64,000 nucleotides of DNA, taken from assembly GCA_013372975.1 (NCBI GenBank), contig JABXIS010000032.1, positions 1 through 64,000 of the forward strand. The letters run 5' to 3'. This document shows positions 47,935 to 56,504 of this stretch, in pieces. Position 1 is the stretch's first letter. Every line of letters starts with the position of its first letter. This stretch comes from Alphaproteobacteria bacterium (GTDB taxonomy: Bacteria > Pseudomonadota > Alphaproteobacteria > Sphingomonadales > Kordiimonadaceae). The translations under genes were made by a program, and so were the position numbers. The notes beneath the pieces were generated by a model that was not told the origin of the DNA, searched no databases, and worked only from the letters and a program-made list of their open reading frames with translations.

Positions 47935-49101
47935 TTAACTCGGCAGGCCAAGAACGCGCTTGGCAATGATATTATGTTGAATTTCCGTGGTACCGCCCTC
48001 GATAGAATTGGCCTTGGTACGGAGCCAGGTGCGGGGAATATCCCCGTCGTTGGAGAACTGCCCTTCCCACTCAAAGGCATCTGATCCATTCACTTTCATG
48101 ATCAGCTCGTTACGGTCTTTATTAAGCTCGGTGCCATATGCCTTCAGGAAGGAACTGTAAGCCCCCATTTCGTTGCCGGCTTTGGCTTCGTCCTTTGCGC
48201 GCTCCAGCGTGAACACAAATGACATGGCATCAATCTCATGCTCTGCGATCTGGTGCCTGAGCATCTCTTCAGGCAGGCGACCATCCTCGAGACCCATTTT
48301 CTGCACCGCCAGTTGATTGAGAGGAACCGGCAGGCCCATGTCGGAAATACCCGTACGCTCGTGCGTCAGCAGATATTTGGCAACGGTCCAGCCCTTGTTC
48401 ACCTCGCCCACAAGGTTCTTTTTGTAGGCCTTCACATCATCGAAAAACGTTTCGCAAAACGGCGAGTAGCCAGAGATCAGCTTGATCGGCTTGGTTGAAA
48501 CACCTTCGGACGCCATATCAAAGAGGATAAAGCTGATGCCTTCATGCTTGCTTTCTGTGCTGGTACGAATAAGGCAGAAAATCCAGTCCGCCTTGTCGGC
48601 GTATGATGTCCAGATCTTCTGGCCATTGATGACATAGTGGTCACCCTTGTCTTCCGCTTTTGTGGCCAGTGCCGCGAGGTCGGAACCCGCATTTGGTTCG
48701 GAATATCCCTGGCACCAGCGGATTTCGCCGCGCGCAATCGGGGGAAGATGCTCAAGCTTCTGTTCATGCGTACCGAATTTCAGAAGCGCAGGACCGAGCA
48801 TCCAGATACCAAAGGATACCAAAGGCGATCGAGCCTTGATGCGCTTCATCTCTTCAGCAAGAATCTTGGCCTCATCTTTGGAAAGCCCGCCGCCGCCATA
48901 TTCCTTCGGCCATGTCGGCACAGTCCAGCCACGCGCGCCCATGCGCTCCAGCCACAGTCGCTGATCTTCGCTTTGGAAGGCAAAGTTACGCCCACCCCAA
49001 CAAATGTCCTTCTCGCCCTGTGCGGGTGTCCGCATGGAGGCCGGGCAGTTCTCTTCCAGCCAAGCCCGCACTTCGGTACGAAACGCGTCTAAATTACTCA
49101 T
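47935..49101 (-). CDS. Acyl-CoA dehydrogenase, catalytic subunit of a probable heteromeric enzyme
   Basis: 388 residues. The motifs are intact: YSEPNAGSDLAALAT, KIWTSYADKADWIFCLIRT and the catalytic-base segment SIEGGTTEIQHNIIAKRVL. The paired gene product at 46790-47920 lacks the equivalent Glu, so these two probably form one enzyme. It is the first gene of a six-or-more-gene minus-strand run. GGGGAG lies before the ATG. Related pairs act on bulky CoA esters such as sterol side chains; here the substrate is open. Confidence 0.9.
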   Translation of the reverse strand: MSNLDAFRTEVRAWLEENCPASMRTPAQGEKDICWGGRNFAFQSEDQRLWLERMGARGWTVPTWPKEYGGGGLSKDEAKILAEEMKRIKARSPLVSFGIWMLGPALLKFGTHEQKLEHLPPIARGEIRWCQGYSEPNAGSDLAALATKAEDKGDHYVINGQKIWTSYADKADWIFCLIRTSTESKHEGISFILFDMASEGVSTKPIKLISGYSPFCETFFDDVKAYKKNLVGEVNKGWTVAKYLLTHERTGISDMGLPVPLNQLAVQKMGLEDGRLPEEMLRHQIAEHEIDAMSFVFTLERAKDEAKAGNEMGAYSSFLKAYGTELNKDRNELIMKVNGSDAFEWEGQFSNDGDIPRTWLRTKANSIEGGTTEIQHNIIAKRVLGLPS

Positions 49102-49327
49102 GTTATTCTCCCCAGATGCGGCCTGTGCATGTTTCAGGCAACGCTCGTCTCAGGGGTAAGGAGTAAGTCGGTTTTTCATTCCGGCAAGGCACGAAGGTAA
49201 AGTTTCTTGGACAAGCATGCCGTAACGGCAAAAAAAGTTTCTCACCGCTGGCCTCCGCGTAAAATTATCCTATGTCACGCTCTAGCTATGTATTGCAATT
49301 GGCCCGCCAGGGCCGCGATCGGGGTTT

Positions 49328-50746
49328 ATGGCTGGTTTTTCCTATCAGACTGTATGGCGGCTCGCAGGCCCCAACATTATCAGCAACGTCCTGATGGTAT
49401 CGATCTCGTTTGCGCATCTTTGGATTGCGGCCCCTTTCGGCCGAGAGATGAGCGCCGCCGTCGTGGCGGGCGGGCGCGTGCATTTCCTTCTGATGGCAGC
49501 CGCAATGGCCCTATCAGTGGCAACCACCGCTGTTGTTGCCAGAGCCTGGGGCGCAGACAATATCGAGGAAGCGTCAGCTTCCACCACAACCTCTCTTGTT
49601 CTTGCCATATTCCTGTCGCTGACGCTTGGTGGCATAACCTATCTCGCGGCACCGTCCATTGCCTCCATGTTCAATCTTGATAGGAAAACCGCGGCCTTTG
49701 CCGTTGCCTACATACAACCAGCAAGCCTTCTGAACATTGTTTTTGCCCTGATGATGACCATTGCAACGGCCTTCAGGGCAATCGGCGATGTGATCCGCCC
49801 CCTTTGGTACACTGCCATTGGCGCTTCGATCAGCATTGTAGCCTCCTATGTACTGGTGAATGGTTCTGTCGGATTACCGTCACTCGGTATCGCAGGCATT
49901 CCGTGGGGCACCGCGGTTGGGCAGGTTGCCATCGTTTTATGGTTTTCCCTGCACTGGCTTCTAAAGCGGTATGTTTTGCAACCGCACCTCAAAGGGGCGC
50001 TGGCCCGGTCTCGCGTGAAACAGATCACAAAGATCGGAGCACCCGCCGCGATTGAGCAAATCCTGATACAGATGAGTTTCCTTCTGTTTATGATGCTTGT
50101 CAGCGGATATGGCACAGCGGCTTTTACGGCCTATGGGATAGGCATTACCATACTAAGCATCACAATCGTGGTTGGGCTCGGTTTTGGTACCGCTAGCGCC
50201 ACGCTTTCCGGTCAGCGGCTTGGCGCAAGGGATCATGATGGTGCCATAGCCAGTGGCTGGGCAGCGATGCGGCTGGCGATCTTGGGCATGACGGCCCTCG
50301 CCGTCATCACATTCAGCCTCCGCACGCCCTTGGCAGCAATGTTATCGAATGATCCTGCAGTCCGGGCACATACAGAATATTTCATTCTGATTTTGTCTCT
50401 TATCCAGCCCCTCATGGCGATCGAGTTTGCCATAGGCGGTGCCCTCAGGGGCGCGGGAGACACCCGATATCCCCTATTCGTTACTTTTGCTGGCATGATT
50501 TTGGGGCGGCTGTCTGTTGGTTTCGCCGTACAGGCCATTGGCTGGCCCGTAGAAGCCATGTACGCTGTGATTATCGGGGATTACGCCATCAAAGCCGGGC
50601 TTCTGATTTTGCGGTACCGCCGGATAGACTGGCGCGAGATTGAGGACCACCCCCACGCACCCATTGCGATCCAGTCGGTAGCCGGAATAAGCCGCGGCCC
50701 TGTACGTACTTTCTTTAGCCGCCGCAATCTTCCGGGTAACGATTAA
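49328..50746 (+). CDS. MATE-family efflux transporter
   Basis: 472 residues, twelve predicted membrane helices in two halves. MATE features: GRVHFLLMAAAMALSVATTA, GVGLPSLGIAGIPWGTAVG and FGTASATLSGQRLGARDHDG. It exports cationic drugs or toxic compounds with H+ or Na+. It is divergent from the acyl-CoA dehydrogenase operon. The 226-nt intergenic region shows no clear operator. GGGG lies just before the ATG. Unlinked in function to its neighbours as far as I can tell. Confidence 0.9.
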   Translation: MAGFSYQTVWRLAGPNIISNVLMVSISFAHLWIAAPFGREMSAAVVAGGRVHFLLMAAAMALSVATTAVVARAWGADNIEEASASTTTSLVLAIFLSLTLGGITYLAAPSIASMFNLDRKTAAFAVAYIQPASLLNIVFALMMTIATAFRAIGDVIRPLWYTAIGASISIVASYVLVNGSVGLPSLGIAGIPWGTAVGQVAIVLWFSLHWLLKRYVLQPHLKGALARSRVKQITKIGAPAAIEQILIQMSFLLFMMLVSGYGTAAFTAYGIGITILSITIVVGLGFGTASATLSGQRLGARDHDGAIASGWAAMRLAILGMTALAVITFSLRTPLAAMLSNDPAVRAHTEYFILILSLIQPLMAIEFAIGGALRGAGDTRYPLFVTFAGMILGRLSVGFAVQAIGWPVEAMYAVIIGDYAIKAGLLILRYRRIDWREIEDHPHAPIAIQSVAGISRGPVRTFFSRRNLPGND

Positions 50747-50749
50747 ACC

Positions 50750-50767
50750 GCTGATAAATTTATCAGC
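50750..50767. promoter_or_regulatory. Perfect 18-bp palindrome between MATE and aldolase-like genes
   Basis: GCTGATAAATTTATCAGC, starting 4 nt after the MATE stop and 69 nt before the next gene. No loop and no T-tract, so an operator seems likelier than a terminator, but it could serve as either. Confidence 0.45.
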
Positions 50768-50836
50768 TAGATTTGGACAAGCGCCAAGTTTGCTCTACTT
50801 CACCCCTAGAACAAAAAGCTTTGCTGGAGGGTGAAA

Positions 50837-51616
50837 ATGGCGAAACCGGATATGCTTGAGATCAAAAGCGTCAAGGACCAGGTATCTGCAGAGGAATGGG
50901 AAGCACGTGTCAATCTGGCTGCGGCCTACCGCATGATTGCCCATCTAGGTTGGGATGACCTGATTTATACCCACCTGTCCATGCGCATCCCTGGCACAGA
51001 TCATCATTTCTTGATCAACCCCCTTGGGCTGATGTTCGAGGAAATCACAGCCTCCAGCCTTGTGAAGGTTGATCTAAATGGCAACAAGCTGATGGATACA
51101 CCCTTCATTCCAAACGCTGCCGGGTTTGTTATTCACAGCGCCATTCACCAGGCCCGCGATGACGCAAACTGTGTCATGCATCTGCATACTGACTACGGTA
51201 TCGCTGTATCGAACCAGAAAGAAGGCCTCCTGCCCCTGTGCCAAACCAGCATAGTGCCGTGGGCGATGGTGGCGTATCATGACTATGAAGGCTTTGCGGT
51301 CAATGACGGCGAAAAAGAACGCCTTGTTGCCGACTTCGGCGACAAACAGGCCCTTATCCTGCGCAATCATGGCACCCTGACCGTGGGTGACACTGTGGCC
51401 AAAGCATTTGAATCCATGTGGTTCCTTGAGCGTGCCTGCAAAATTCAGATACTCACGCAATCTGCGGGGGCAGATATCCATTCACCCAGCCAGGGCTCTA
51501 TCGACAACGCGTTGCGTGACCTTCGCGTGGTTGCAGGCGCAAATGGGGCTGACAATTTCGTCTGGCCCGCTATCCTGAGGAAAATGGAACGACTTGATCC
51601 GACCTTCCGCGATTAG
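50837..51616 (+). CDS. Class II aldolase/adducin-family protein
   Basis: 259 residues from ATG 50837, with GGAGG 6 nt upstream; an in-frame GTG at 50831 overlaps it. Zn-site His residues are in VMHLHTDYGIAVS and the C-terminal LILRNHGTLTVGD, as in fuculose-phosphate aldolases. The N-terminal aldolase motif ARVNLAAAYRMIAHLGWDDLIYTHLSMR is adducin-like. Such proteins may be aldolases, decarboxylases or non-enzymatic; no substrate can be inferred. It lies 24 nt before tesB. Confidence 0.8.
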   Translation: MAKPDMLEIKSVKDQVSAEEWEARVNLAAAYRMIAHLGWDDLIYTHLSMRIPGTDHHFLINPLGLMFEEITASSLVKVDLNGNKLMDTPFIPNAAGFVIHSAIHQARDDANCVMHLHTDYGIAVSNQKEGLLPLCQTSIVPWAMVAYHDYEGFAVNDGEKERLVADFGDKQALILRNHGTLTVGDTVAKAFESMWFLERACKIQILTQSAGADIHSPSQGSIDNALRDLRVVAGANGADNFVWPAILRKMERLDPTFRD

Positions 51617-51640
51617 GCCCGATAAACCAGAAGGGAATAT

Positions 51641-52498
51641 ATGTCCAAGGTTCAACCAATCATTGATGGTCTGGCTGTAGAGCGGCTGGACAGACTGTTG
51701 TTTCGCGGCAGCCCCAACCAGTGGCCCAATGGCCACGTGTTTGGCGGCCATGTCATTGCACAGGCGATGGAAGCCGCGACCCTGACGGTTGAACCTGACT
51801 ATAAACTTCATTCGCTGCATTGCTATTTCCTTCGCCCCGGCATCGCAGGCCAGCCAATCATCTATGATGTGGACCCCATCAGGGATGGCCGCAGTTTCGT
51901 GACACGGCGGGTCGTTGCAGTCCAGAACGGCGAGGCAATTTTCACCATTGCTGTTTCCTTCCATGTGGGCGAACAGGGCCTCGAGCACCAGATTGACATG
52001 CCCGATGTACCGCAGCCAGAAGACCTGGATGACGATGAGGCCTATTATGCGCGTGTCTTGAGGGCCTTCGGCAAACAGCCCAAGGACAAACCCTATATGC
52101 CGTTTGAGATGCGTTCCATCGACCGCATGGATCTGGAGAACCCGGCACCCAAAAGCCCTGAAACGGGCTATTGGTTCCGCCTAAAGGAGGAGATTGAAGG
52201 CGACCAGCCCCTGCACGCCCGCCTGATGGCCTATATCTCAGATTTTGCTTTCCTTTCTTCGAACCTCCGGCCACACGCCATGATTCCGCGCGATCCCGCG
52301 CTCAAAACAGTGGCAAGCCTCGACCATGGCATGTGGTTTCACCGCGAAAACTTCCGGGTGGATGATTGGGTATATTATAAGACCGATGGCTACTGGACCG
52401 GTAAAGGCCGGGGCCTTGCACGCGGTGCCCTCTATGACCGCGCCGGACGCCTTCTGGCATCCACCGCACAAGAGTGTTTACTGAGACTTAAGAAATAA
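51641..52498 (+). CDS. tesB: Acyl-CoA thioesterase II
   Basis: 285 residues, two hot-dog domains. Domain 1 has NGHVFGGHVIAQAMEAA, HSLHCYFLRPG and DPIRDGRSFVTRRV. Domain 2 ends with KGRGLARGALYDRAGRLLAST, which holds the conserved acid residues. It releases free fatty acids from acyl-CoA. It shares a transcript with the aldolase-like gene and has AAGGGA before the ATG. Confidence 0.93.
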   Translation: MSKVQPIIDGLAVERLDRLLFRGSPNQWPNGHVFGGHVIAQAMEAATLTVEPDYKLHSLHCYFLRPGIAGQPIIYDVDPIRDGRSFVTRRVVAVQNGEAIFTIAVSFHVGEQGLEHQIDMPDVPQPEDLDDDEAYYARVLRAFGKQPKDKPYMPFEMRSIDRMDLENPAPKSPETGYWFRLKEEIEGDQPLHARLMAYISDFAFLSSNLRPHAMIPRDPALKTVASLDHGMWFHRENFRVDDWVYYKTDGYWTGKGRGLARGALYDRAGRLLASTAQECLLRLKK

Positions 52499-52584
52499 GT
52501 TTAGAGAACGGCCGAAACACCGAAAAAACGAGCCATCCTAAACCTCTTTTATATCACTTATTTATCCTTTTATTATCAATAACT

Positions 52585-52598
52585 TGTAAAATTTTACA
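52585..52598. promoter_or_regulatory. Candidate operator upstream of the RTX gene
   Basis: TGTAAAATTTTACA, a perfect 14-bp palindrome, is followed directly by CGTC-TATT-GACG (52599-52610). Both lie in a strongly AT-rich stretch about 90 nt before the RTX gene. No regulator is encoded nearby. Confidence 0.4.
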
Positions 52599-52684
52599 CG
52601 TCTATTGACGAGGCGCTCCGCCTACCCCTCAAGTGTGCATTCCGGACAGAGCACAAATCATGTCTGCCGGGATTTTCAGGCACG

Positions 52685-55585
52685 ATGGGAGTACAGGCAA
52701 TGCCCCTTGAAAATACAACAGCCCTGCTTGATCAGGCTGAAACTGCGACAGGTAACGACAATCCTTCTGTTTCTGTAAACCTTGACGGAATAGCTGACTG
52801 GTCAACCCAGGCACCCTTCCTTGACATCACCAAAAGTATGCGTCCCTGGTTTGTTGATACCGGCGACGGCATCGCATTCTACGACGAATTGGGTGATGTT
52901 CTCGATGTGGATGAAAACGGCTGGCTGATGTCCATGCCTGAAGGTTATGACGCCGTTAATACTGTGTGGGACTGGCACAACCAGGGCTACGCGGAAAGCG
53001 CAGCCGAATACCGCTCAGGCGTTTATGTATTGCGCTACGAGGGCCAAGGCACAATTCAGCTATACGGCAACACTACTATTATCAGCCAAACAGACGGTGA
53101 AATTGTCTTCGAAAACACCACGGGCGGTGCCATGGGTTTTCGTATTCTTGAAACAGACCCAAATGGAACGGGAGACTATCTCCGCGACATTTCTGTTGTA
53201 AAGGAAGAGCATCTTGAACTCTTTGAAGCGGGTGGCGTCTTCAACCCGGATTGGCTGGAGCTGATTGATGATATGACAGTCCTGCGCTTCATGGACTGGC
53301 TGAACACAAATGATACCAAGCTGGCCAGTTGGGACGACCGCCCTACCCCCGACATGTTTTCCTACATGGTTGATGGCGCTCCGATTGAGATTATTGTGGC
53401 CCTAGGAAATCAGATTGGCGCTGACATCTGGGTCAATGTGCCCCATCTGGCTGATGATGATTTTGTGACCAATCTGGCAACTTACATTCATGAAAACCTC
53501 GATCCCGACCTCCAGGTATCGGTAGAATATGGCAACGAAATCTGGAACAGCGCCTTTATGGCCGCGCATGAAGTAGAGCAATTGGCGCAAGATGCCTATG
53601 GCGACCATATCAATCCGTTTGGCGGCAGGCTCAGCTACTATGGCCAACGGGCATCGGAAGTCATGCGCCTTTTTACCGACGTGTATGGTGACGATGCCTC
53701 GGAACAGCTCATCAGGGTTGCGGCCACCCAATATGTAAACACCTGGGTAACGGAGCGTATTCTCACCGCACCTGATTGGCAGGAAGCCGATCCCGACAAT
53801 TATGTAGCGCCTTCAACCTATTTTGATGCCATTGCGGTTACGACCTATTTTGGCGGCGCCATCCCGGTCACGGAAGAACTTCGAGAAATGGTCATCGCGG
53901 CGATCGAAGATCCGCAAGTCAACGCTTTTGACGTCCTTGCGGCCATGTTGATGGACCCAAATGTCGACTCCTCCATCCCGCAGGTCGCTGCTTCCCTCGC
54001 GGAGCAAGCCGCGATGGCAGAGGCATATGGGCTCAGGATGGTTGCCTATGAAGGCGGACAACATGTGCATCATCTTTTCGCAACTGACGGCAGCGGCCTT
54101 GTCCTTGATGACTTCCTGACCGATTTCGCCCGAAGCGAACAGATGGCAGACCTCTATCAGGAACTGTTTGATATGTGGCGCGACGTTGGCGGTGAGGCCT
54201 TCATGCAGTTCACCGATGTGGGTGGCCCCAGCCAATGGGGTAGTTGGGGCCTGCGCGCCACACTCGAGGATACAAATCCACGTGCCGAGCTATTGGATGC
54301 GCTGAATGCCGAAAATGACGCCTGGTGGCAAGATCGGGCAGGCACCCATTTCCAGCAAGGCGTACACGAGACAGGCACAGACGAGGACGATACATTGATC
54401 GGCACTTTGCAGGAAGATTTCCTGCTGGGCGGAAGCGGCAACGATATCCTTGTTGGCGGCAAACAGAATGATGGCCTGCATGGCGGCGAAGGCACTGACG
54501 TGGCGCTCTTCCGCGGCTCATCAGAAGACTATTCAATCACCGCCGTTGACGGCGGTATTCTTGTCGAAGGGCCTGACGGAACAGACTTCCTCGTGGATGT
54601 TGAATTTGCCGAGTTTGAAGATGGTGTAAGGGTTGACCTTTCCGGGGATCAGGGAACGCCTGACGATCCGGACGATCCAGCTGACCCGGATGACCCTTCT
54701 GGTGGCGATCCTGATATTCCGGACCCGGGCACCGAGCCATACTATGGTGATGTTATTCATCAAACGACCTCAGATGCTGATGCGATTGTGGGATCAGACG
54801 ATGTCATTGATGCGGTTGACTATCGCGGCGGTGAAACCGGCGTTGTCGTTGATCTCCAATATGGTGTCAGCTACGGAGGGGCCTCTGCGGGCGATACCTA
54901 CCTTTCGGTCGAGAATGTCATCGGCACAGAAGGCCACGGCACCGGCAAAGGTGATTGGCTGCGCGGCAATGATGCCAATAATGGTCTCTACGGCAGAAGC
55001 GGCAACGACGCCCTTATGGGAGGCCTTGGCGCCGATACGCTCGATGGTGGCGAGGGCTGGGACTATGTTTCCTATGGGTCAGCCGCAGTCGGAATACAGC
55101 TGAACCTGGCCACGCAAGAGAACCATGGCGGCGAAGCAGAAGGCGACGTGATTGTCGCTGTTGAAGGAATTCGCGGCACTGAATTCGCGGACCAATTCAC
55201 CGGCGGCGCCACAGATATCTATTTCGACGCTGCAGGCGGGGACGACACGATCATCGGCGGCAATGCCGAACTGTCCACACATGGCGGCAGCGGAGCCGAC
55301 AGGTTTGTCTTCACTGCAGCCAATCTGGAGCACTGGATGATCGTGAAGGATTTCAACAGTGCTGATGGGGATACACTGGATCTGTCGCAGGTGCTTTCCG
55401 CGTTCGACAGCACCACCGATACATTGTCCGACTATCTGCTTGTCGAGACACTTGATTGGGGCACGTTGGTTTCTGTGGATACCGATGGCGGTGGCGATGA
55501 CTTCATCACCATTGGCCTCATACACGGAATTGCCGGCAACTCCGATATGCAATCACTTCTGGATGCAGGAAATCTGATAATCTAA
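52685..55585 (+). CDS. Secreted RTX-type protein with a probable glycoside-hydrolase domain
   Basis: 966 residues (a second ATG lies at 52700). No Sec signal. Residues about 1-560 form a globular domain with VEYGNEIWN (N284-E285), the Asn-Glu pair typical of clan GH-A acid/base residues, and YEGGQHVHH (E456) as a possible nucleophile 171 residues later. After this come RTX nonapeptide-like repeats (LLGGSGNDILVGGKQNDGLH), an acidic Pro/Asp linker (about 655-680), a second RTX block (GRSGNDALMGGLGADTLDGG) and a C-terminal hydrophobic segment typical of type I secretion. It should be exported by an ABC type I system, which is not in the window. A polysaccharide substrate is plausible; the family is not one I can name. 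Confidence 0.82.
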   Translation: MGVQAMPLENTTALLDQAETATGNDNPSVSVNLDGIADWSTQAPFLDITKSMRPWFVDTGDGIAFYDELGDVLDVDENGWLMSMPEGYDAVNTVWDWHNQGYAESAAEYRSGVYVLRYEGQGTIQLYGNTTIISQTDGEIVFENTTGGAMGFRILETDPNGTGDYLRDISVVKEEHLELFEAGGVFNPDWLELIDDMTVLRFMDWLNTNDTKLASWDDRPTPDMFSYMVDGAPIEIIVALGNQIGADIWVNVPHLADDDFVTNLATYIHENLDPDLQVSVEYGNEIWNSAFMAAHEVEQLAQDAYGDHINPFGGRLSYYGQRASEVMRLFTDVYGDDASEQLIRVAATQYVNTWVTERILTAPDWQEADPDNYVAPSTYFDAIAVTTYFGGAIPVTEELREMVIAAIEDPQVNAFDVLAAMLMDPNVDSSIPQVAASLAEQAAMAEAYGLRMVAYEGGQHVHHLFATDGSGLVLDDFLTDFARSEQMADLYQELFDMWRDVGGEAFMQFTDVGGPSQWGSWGLRATLEDTNPRAELLDALNAENDAWWQDRAGTHFQQGVHETGTDEDDTLIGTLQEDFLLGGSGNDILVGGKQNDGLHGGEGTDVALFRGSSEDYSITAVDGGILVEGPDGTDFLVDVEFAEFEDGVRVDLSGDQGTPDDPDDPADPDDPSGGDPDIPDPGTEPYYGDVIHQTTSDADAIVGSDDVIDAVDYRGGETGVVVDLQYGVSYGGASAGDTYLSVENVIGTEGHGTGKGDWLRGNDANNGLYGRSGNDALMGGLGADTLDGGEGWDYVSYGSAAVGIQLNLATQENHGGEAEGDVIVAVEGIRGTEFADQFTGGATDIYFDAAGGDDTIIGGNAELSTHGGSGADRFVFTAANLEHWMIVKDFNSADGDTLDLSQVLSAFDSTTDTLSDYLLVETLDWGTLVSVDTDGGGDDFITIGLIHGIAGNSDMQSLLDAGNLII

Positions 55586-55600
55586 GAAAATCAGCTACTT

Positions 55601-55622
55601 GCCAAGGGCTGCGGCCCTTGGC
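55601..55622. terminator. Bidirectional terminator between the RTX and methyltransferase-like genes
   Basis: GCCAAGGGC-TGCG-GCCCTTGGC, a perfect 9-bp stem with a tetraloop, then TTTCATC on the plus strand. It lies 15 nt after the RTX stop and 12 nt from the end of the convergent gene, so it can end both. Confidence 0.7.
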
Positions 55623-55634
55623 TTTCATCATCGG

Positions 55635-56330
55635 TTAGCCTTTTTTGCGCCAAACCACATACCGCACCTCCACACCGTCAGTCATGATACTGCGGCGCAG
55701 TCCTGAGGCCGTCTTCACCATATCCAGTGTCTCTATGGCCATTTTCTTGTCTTTTTCCTTGGGCTCCCATGTTTGGAGGCCAACATAGCTATCCCGTATT
55801 TGATGAGCTGTTTCCTCACTGACATTGTAGCTGCCGACAAGGTCAAAATATTTGTCTAGGGTGTTCTTCTTGCCCGGCAAATTGTTGGAAACCTGCGAAT
55901 AAACAAAATATCCCCTGCCCTTCACCATTCTCTGAACATAACTCGTCCATTCATGGTCTTCGCGAAAGGCACGCAAGTCGTCCATACAAAACAAGGCATC
56001 AAATTTCATCTTGTCACGCCGGATGGGGTCATCAAGATGCGCGCCGGGCAGGATTTTCACAGCGCTCGTGCCAATGAACATGCGCTCCAAGTGCTCGCGG
56101 CACTCCGCCCTGCCCTCGAATGCATCCACCGTAAATCCGCGCTCGACCATCGTTTTGACCAACCGGCCACCGCCTGGGCCAATCACGCCAACCCGGGCGC
56201 GTTTGGGCAGATCACTGAACATGGCCATCTCTTCGATTATGTCCAAGCTGATTGGACGCTCACAATAATCCATATTCTGCCCGTTGAAGAGCAGATCAAG
56301 CGCCATCGAGAAAGCCAGTTTTTCAGCCAC
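55635..56330 (-). CDS. Probable class I SAM-dependent methyltransferase-like protein
   Basis: 231 residues from GTG 56330, chosen for the GAGG 8 nt upstream. The frame extends to 56387 (TTG), and an ATG at 56357 is an alternative. The Rossmann motif RVGVIGPGGGRLVKTMVERG, followed by VDAFEGRAECREHL, is motif I and the acidic beta-2 end of SAM-binding proteins. KFDALFCMDDLRAF is the beta-4 position. No substrate motif is recognisable. The gene stands alone between two convergent/divergent neighbours. Function unknown. Confidence 0.6.
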   Translation of the reverse strand: MAEKLAFSMALDLLFNGQNMDYCERPISLDIIEEMAMFSDLPKRARVGVIGPGGGRLVKTMVERGFTVDAFEGRAECREHLERMFIGTSAVKILPGAHLDDPIRRDKMKFDALFCMDDLRAFREDHEWTSYVQRMVKGRGYFVYSQVSNNLPGKKNTLDKYFDLVGSYNVSEETAHQIRDSYVGLQTWEPKEKDKKMAIETLDMVKTASGLRRSIMTDGVEVRYVVWRKKG

Positions 56331-56456
56331 AATAGTCCCCTCGTGCAGTTTGTACATCTTCCACCATACGAATAGAAGATGAACCAAAGCTAAAGAATTC
56401 GCTGCAATTGCAACGACCTAACAGCCTGAGAATATATTGCCTGAAGCGAAACAATG

Positions 56457-56478
56457 TCGCCGGCCCCAGTTCCGGCGA
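56457..56478 (-). terminator. Candidate terminator of the phosphotransferase operon
   Basis: On the minus strand TCGCCGG-AACTGGGG-CCGGCGA (7-bp GC stem) followed by CATTGTTTCGC, 26 nt after the phosphotransferase stop. The T-tract is poor. Confidence 0.4.
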
Positions 56479-56504
56479 GCATCATTCCTATCACATACCG
56501 GCGA

